Positions 62,122 to 64,000 of a stretch of DNA of 64,000 nt are shown piece by piece. A program made the position numbers and the translations under genes. A model generated the notes under the pieces. That model was not told the origin of the DNA, ran no database searches, and saw only the letters and a program-made list of their open reading frames with translations. Source of the stretch: Plantibacter sp. VKM Ac-2880 (GTDB lineage: Bacteria > Actinomycetota > Actinomycetes > Actinomycetales > Microbacteriaceae); NCBI RefSeq assembly GCF_015351235.1, contig NZ_JADKSJ010000001.1:1443668-1507667 (forward strand), read 5' to 3'. Every line of letters starts with the position of its first letter. Position 1 is the first letter of the stretch.

Positions 62122-63570
62122 ATGGGAGCGCCGGTGGTGTTCGGGACCGGTCCGATCTCGGTCGACGACCTCGTGGCCGTGTCCCGCGACGACGCGATCG
62201 TGGTCCTCGACACGGCGGCGCTCGACCGCATCGGCGCGGGCCGGGCCATCGTCGACCGGCAGACGACGGCGGTCGGAGTCGATGCTCCGGCTCCACGCAC
62301 GGCGACGCTCGACGCGTCGGCGGTGGAGGAGCGCGTCGTCCACGATCGACGTGGTGGCATCGGTCTCCCGCTCTCGGTGGACCGTGCTCGAGCGGTGATC
62401 GCCGCTCGGCTCGCCGGATGGACCCGTGGCGCATCCGGGATCCGCCTCGAGACCGCCGTGTTCGTCGCCGAGCTCCTCAACCGTGGGGTGACCCCGGTGA
62501 TCCCCTCCGTCGGGTCCCTCGGCGACGGCGACCAGACCCACCTGGCGTCCGTCGCGACGCTCGTGCTCGGACAGGGGGAGGCGGTCCTCGCGGGCGAGCG
62601 GCTCTCCGCCCGGGTCGCCCTGTCGCGGGTCGGGCTCGCACCGCTCGACCTCGCTGCGCATGAGGGGCAGGCGTTCGTCCACCACAACGCCTACTCCCTC
62701 GGCGTCGGCGCGCTCGCACTCCACCGGCTCGGTGCGCTCAGTCGGCTGGCGGACACCACGAGTGCACTCTCGTCACGGGCCGGTGTGCGATCCGGGCTCG
62801 GCGGGCGAGGGCCGGTCTTCGACGCGACGGTCCTCGCCGGCAGCCCGTCGGCGGGCACCCGGGCGAGCGGGGAACGGATCTCCGAGCTGTTGGCGACGCC
62901 GGTCCGCCCGGAGGGCGCGCGTGGTGAACGGGACCCGGACGGACTTCGGCTCCGCGCGACCCCGCAGATCAACGGTGCCCTCGCCGACGAGGTCACCGCG
63001 GCCGTCCTGCTCGTCGAAGCGACGCTCGGCACGGCCTCGGAGGATCCACTCGTCGATCAGGCGTCGGGTGTCCTGCGGACCGGCGGACTGCTGCACGGAG
63101 CGGCGCTCGCCCGCGCTTTCGACGGGCTCCGCGCGGCGATCGCGCAGACCGCCGCTGCCGCCGAGCGACGGCTCGGACGTATCGACGGAGGCGGGGCCGA
63201 CCGCCGGGAAACCGGATCCGGGCTCGTCCCCGGCCTCCTCGGTCAGTCGGCCGCGGACCTCGTCGCCGAGCTCCGCGTGCTCGCGACCCCGGTCGTCGCC
63301 GCCGGCCCGTCCGACGAGGCCGCGGACGACCCTGCCTCCTTCGCCGGGACCTCCCTCCGACTGCTGGAACGCTCGACAGCCCTCCTCGCGGACGTGTTGG
63401 CGCTCGAGGCGGTCGTCGCAGCTGACGCGCTCGGTCCGGCGGAGCACGACGAATGGTCGGTCGGGTTCTCGGTCGCCCATGCCGGCCTCCGGTCGGTGAT
63501 CGAGCAGGAACTGCACGGTCAGCAGCTCGTGACGGCAGCGCTCACCGCCCTGGGCGTCGACCGATCCTGA
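62122..63570 (+). CDS. Aromatic amino acid lyase-like protein lacking the MIO triad
   Basis: A 482-residue homologue of histidine/phenylalanine ammonia-lyases. ARLAGWTRGASGIRLETAVF, GVTPVIPSVGSLGDGDQTHL and RVGLAPLDLAAHEGQAFVHH track the family closely. The Ala-Ser-Gly that becomes the MIO cofactor in GSVGASGDLAP is replaced by GSLGDGDQ, one residue shorter, and the N-terminal YG-x-NTG-x-G loop is lost. The family NG in LINGTQ is HH here. Ammonia-lyase activity is therefore unlikely. A GTG-started 18-codon frame at 62066 ends on its start. An osmoprotectant ABC gene follows. Confidence 0.75.
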   Translation: MGAPVVFGTGPISVDDLVAVSRDDAIVVLDTAALDRIGAGRAIVDRQTTAVGVDAPAPRTATLDASAVEERVVHDRRGGIGLPLSVDRARAVIAARLAGWTRGASGIRLETAVFVAELLNRGVTPVIPSVGSLGDGDQTHLASVATLVLGQGEAVLAGERLSARVALSRVGLAPLDLAAHEGQAFVHHNAYSLGVGALALHRLGALSRLADTTSALSSRAGVRSGLGGRGPVFDATVLAGSPSAGTRASGERISELLATPVRPEGARGERDPDGLRLRATPQINGALADEVTAAVLLVEATLGTASEDPLVDQASGVLRTGGLLHGAALARAFDGLRAAIAQTAAAAERRLGRIDGGGADRRETGSGLVPGLLGQSAADLVAELRVLATPVVAAGPSDEAADDPASFAGTSLRLLERSTALLADVLALEAVVAADALGPAEHDEWSVGFSVAHAGLRSVIEQELHGQQLVTAALTALGVDRS

Positions 63571-63778
63571 GGACGGCGGCCTACCGGTGCCGGTGCGAGC
63601 CCGCCGTCGCATGCCATGTATGTCGACATGTGTCGAGGGGGTGAGCGATGTCAGTGGCCTCCGGTAGGTTCGGATGCACCGACGGCGAGACGTCCAGCGA
63701 GCCACCGACCTCGGCGGCGCAGCCTCGTCGGACGAGAGCTGCCACGCCCGTCGTGCAGAGAAGAGGCATCGGTCCAGC

Positions 63779-64000
63779 ATGATCTCCTTCGAACACGTCA
63801 GCAAGCGCTTCGATGACGGCACGCTCGCGGTCGACGACTTCTCCCTCACGATCCCGTCGCGGTCCACCACGGTCTTCGTCGGCTCCTCCGGCTGCGGCAA
63901 GACCACCCTGTTGCGGATGATCAACCGCATGGTCGATCCGAGCGAGGGCCGCATCGTCATCGACGACGAGGTCGTCTCGGCCGTCGACCCCGTCCGCCTG
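63779..64000 (+). CDS. ABC transporter ATPase, osmoprotectant (OpuCA/ProV) type, partial
   Basis: The first 74 codons of an ATPase cut off by the window end. [20 protein letters not shown] opens it and Walker A is [14 protein letters not shown] near residue 36. [12 protein letters not shown] next to it is typical of glycine-betaine/choline/carnitine importers of the OpuC type. ATG 63779 follows a GAAGAGG site. Permease and binding-protein genes should lie to the right. The 208-bp gap before it contains a small palindrome, ATGTCGACAT, at 63620-63629, a possible operator. Confidence 0.85.
   Translation, partial: MISFEHVSKRFDDGTLAVDDFSLTIPSRSTTVFVGSSGCGKTTLLRMINRMVDPSEGRIVIDDEVVSAVDPVRL

Noticed and set aside
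62773-63960. Minus-strand frame overlapping the lyase-like gene and the ABC ATPase
   Set aside because: It spans two plus-strand genes and their gap and has no domain content.

Overview
The window reads as chromosomal DNA of a high-GC actinobacterium, most likely of the family Microbacteriaceae (for example Plantibacter or a relative). The basis is the class Ib nrdHIEF cluster with NrdR-type boxes, an mscL/FmdB/5-FCL/galU block, a 13E12-type DUF222-HNH gene, many GTG starts and strong GC codon bias. The genus is inference, not proof.

Bases 1 to about 10,024 look like the right-hand part of an integrated element. It opens with a 108-bp tandem duplication, then a 1.6-kb low-complexity block, and carries phage-like gene remnants on the minus strand: a terminase-small-subunit-like N-terminus, a frameshifted PP-loop/PAPS-reductase-like gene and a small frameshifted phage-type protein. 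Next come DUF4145 and coiled-coil proteins, a HipA-like kinase/DUF3037 pair, and an Abi-alpha-like (DUF4393) gene followed by a SIR2-like gene. The element ends at 9991-10024 in a copy of a tRNA 3' end (T-arm, acceptor strand and CCA) with no tRNA body before it, as expected of an attR site. An intact tRNA and an integrase should therefore lie to the left of the window. The HipA/DUF3037 and Abi/SIR2 pairs make this a candidate defence cargo region.

From 10,140 the sequence looks like core chromosome. 10.1-11.9 kb: LysR and ScbR-like TetR regulators. 12.1-16.1 kb: a CitA/CitB-type two-component system divergent from a CitMHS citrate transporter. 16.2-20.4 kb: LysM lipoprotein, Gfo/Idh/MocA oxidoreductase, GT4 mannosyltransferase, ROK regulator. 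20.5-24.2 kb: a large SF1 helicase-like protein with altered Walker A and B motifs. 24.5-29.8 kb: mscL, FmdB-like, 5-FCL, galU, RimJ-like GNAT, two lineage-specific proteins and tRNA-Ala(CGC). 29.9-46.8 kb: an AlaDH/carboxyethylornithine-synthase-like enzyme, MscS, an SIS protein, three MFS transporters, a serine hydrolase, aldose epimerase, a PQ-rich membrane protein, DUF445, a CsoR-family repressor and small redox enzymes.

46.9-51.1 kb: nrdHIEF, preceded by DnaA-box-like motifs and two NrdR-like boxes 32 bp apart, with a 17-bp perfect hairpin between nrdE and nrdF. The hairpin belongs to a dispersed palindromic repeat family that also brackets the DUF222-HNH gene at 57.8-59.1 kb. 51.2-57.6 kb: small membrane proteins, flavin reductase, rhodanese and HrpA. 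59.3-61.9 kb: a translationally coupled membrane protein/wHTH/ABC-2 exporter operon. 62.1-63.6 kb: an aromatic-amino-acid-lyase homologue lacking the MIO tripeptide. The window ends inside an osmoprotectant-type ABC ATPase.
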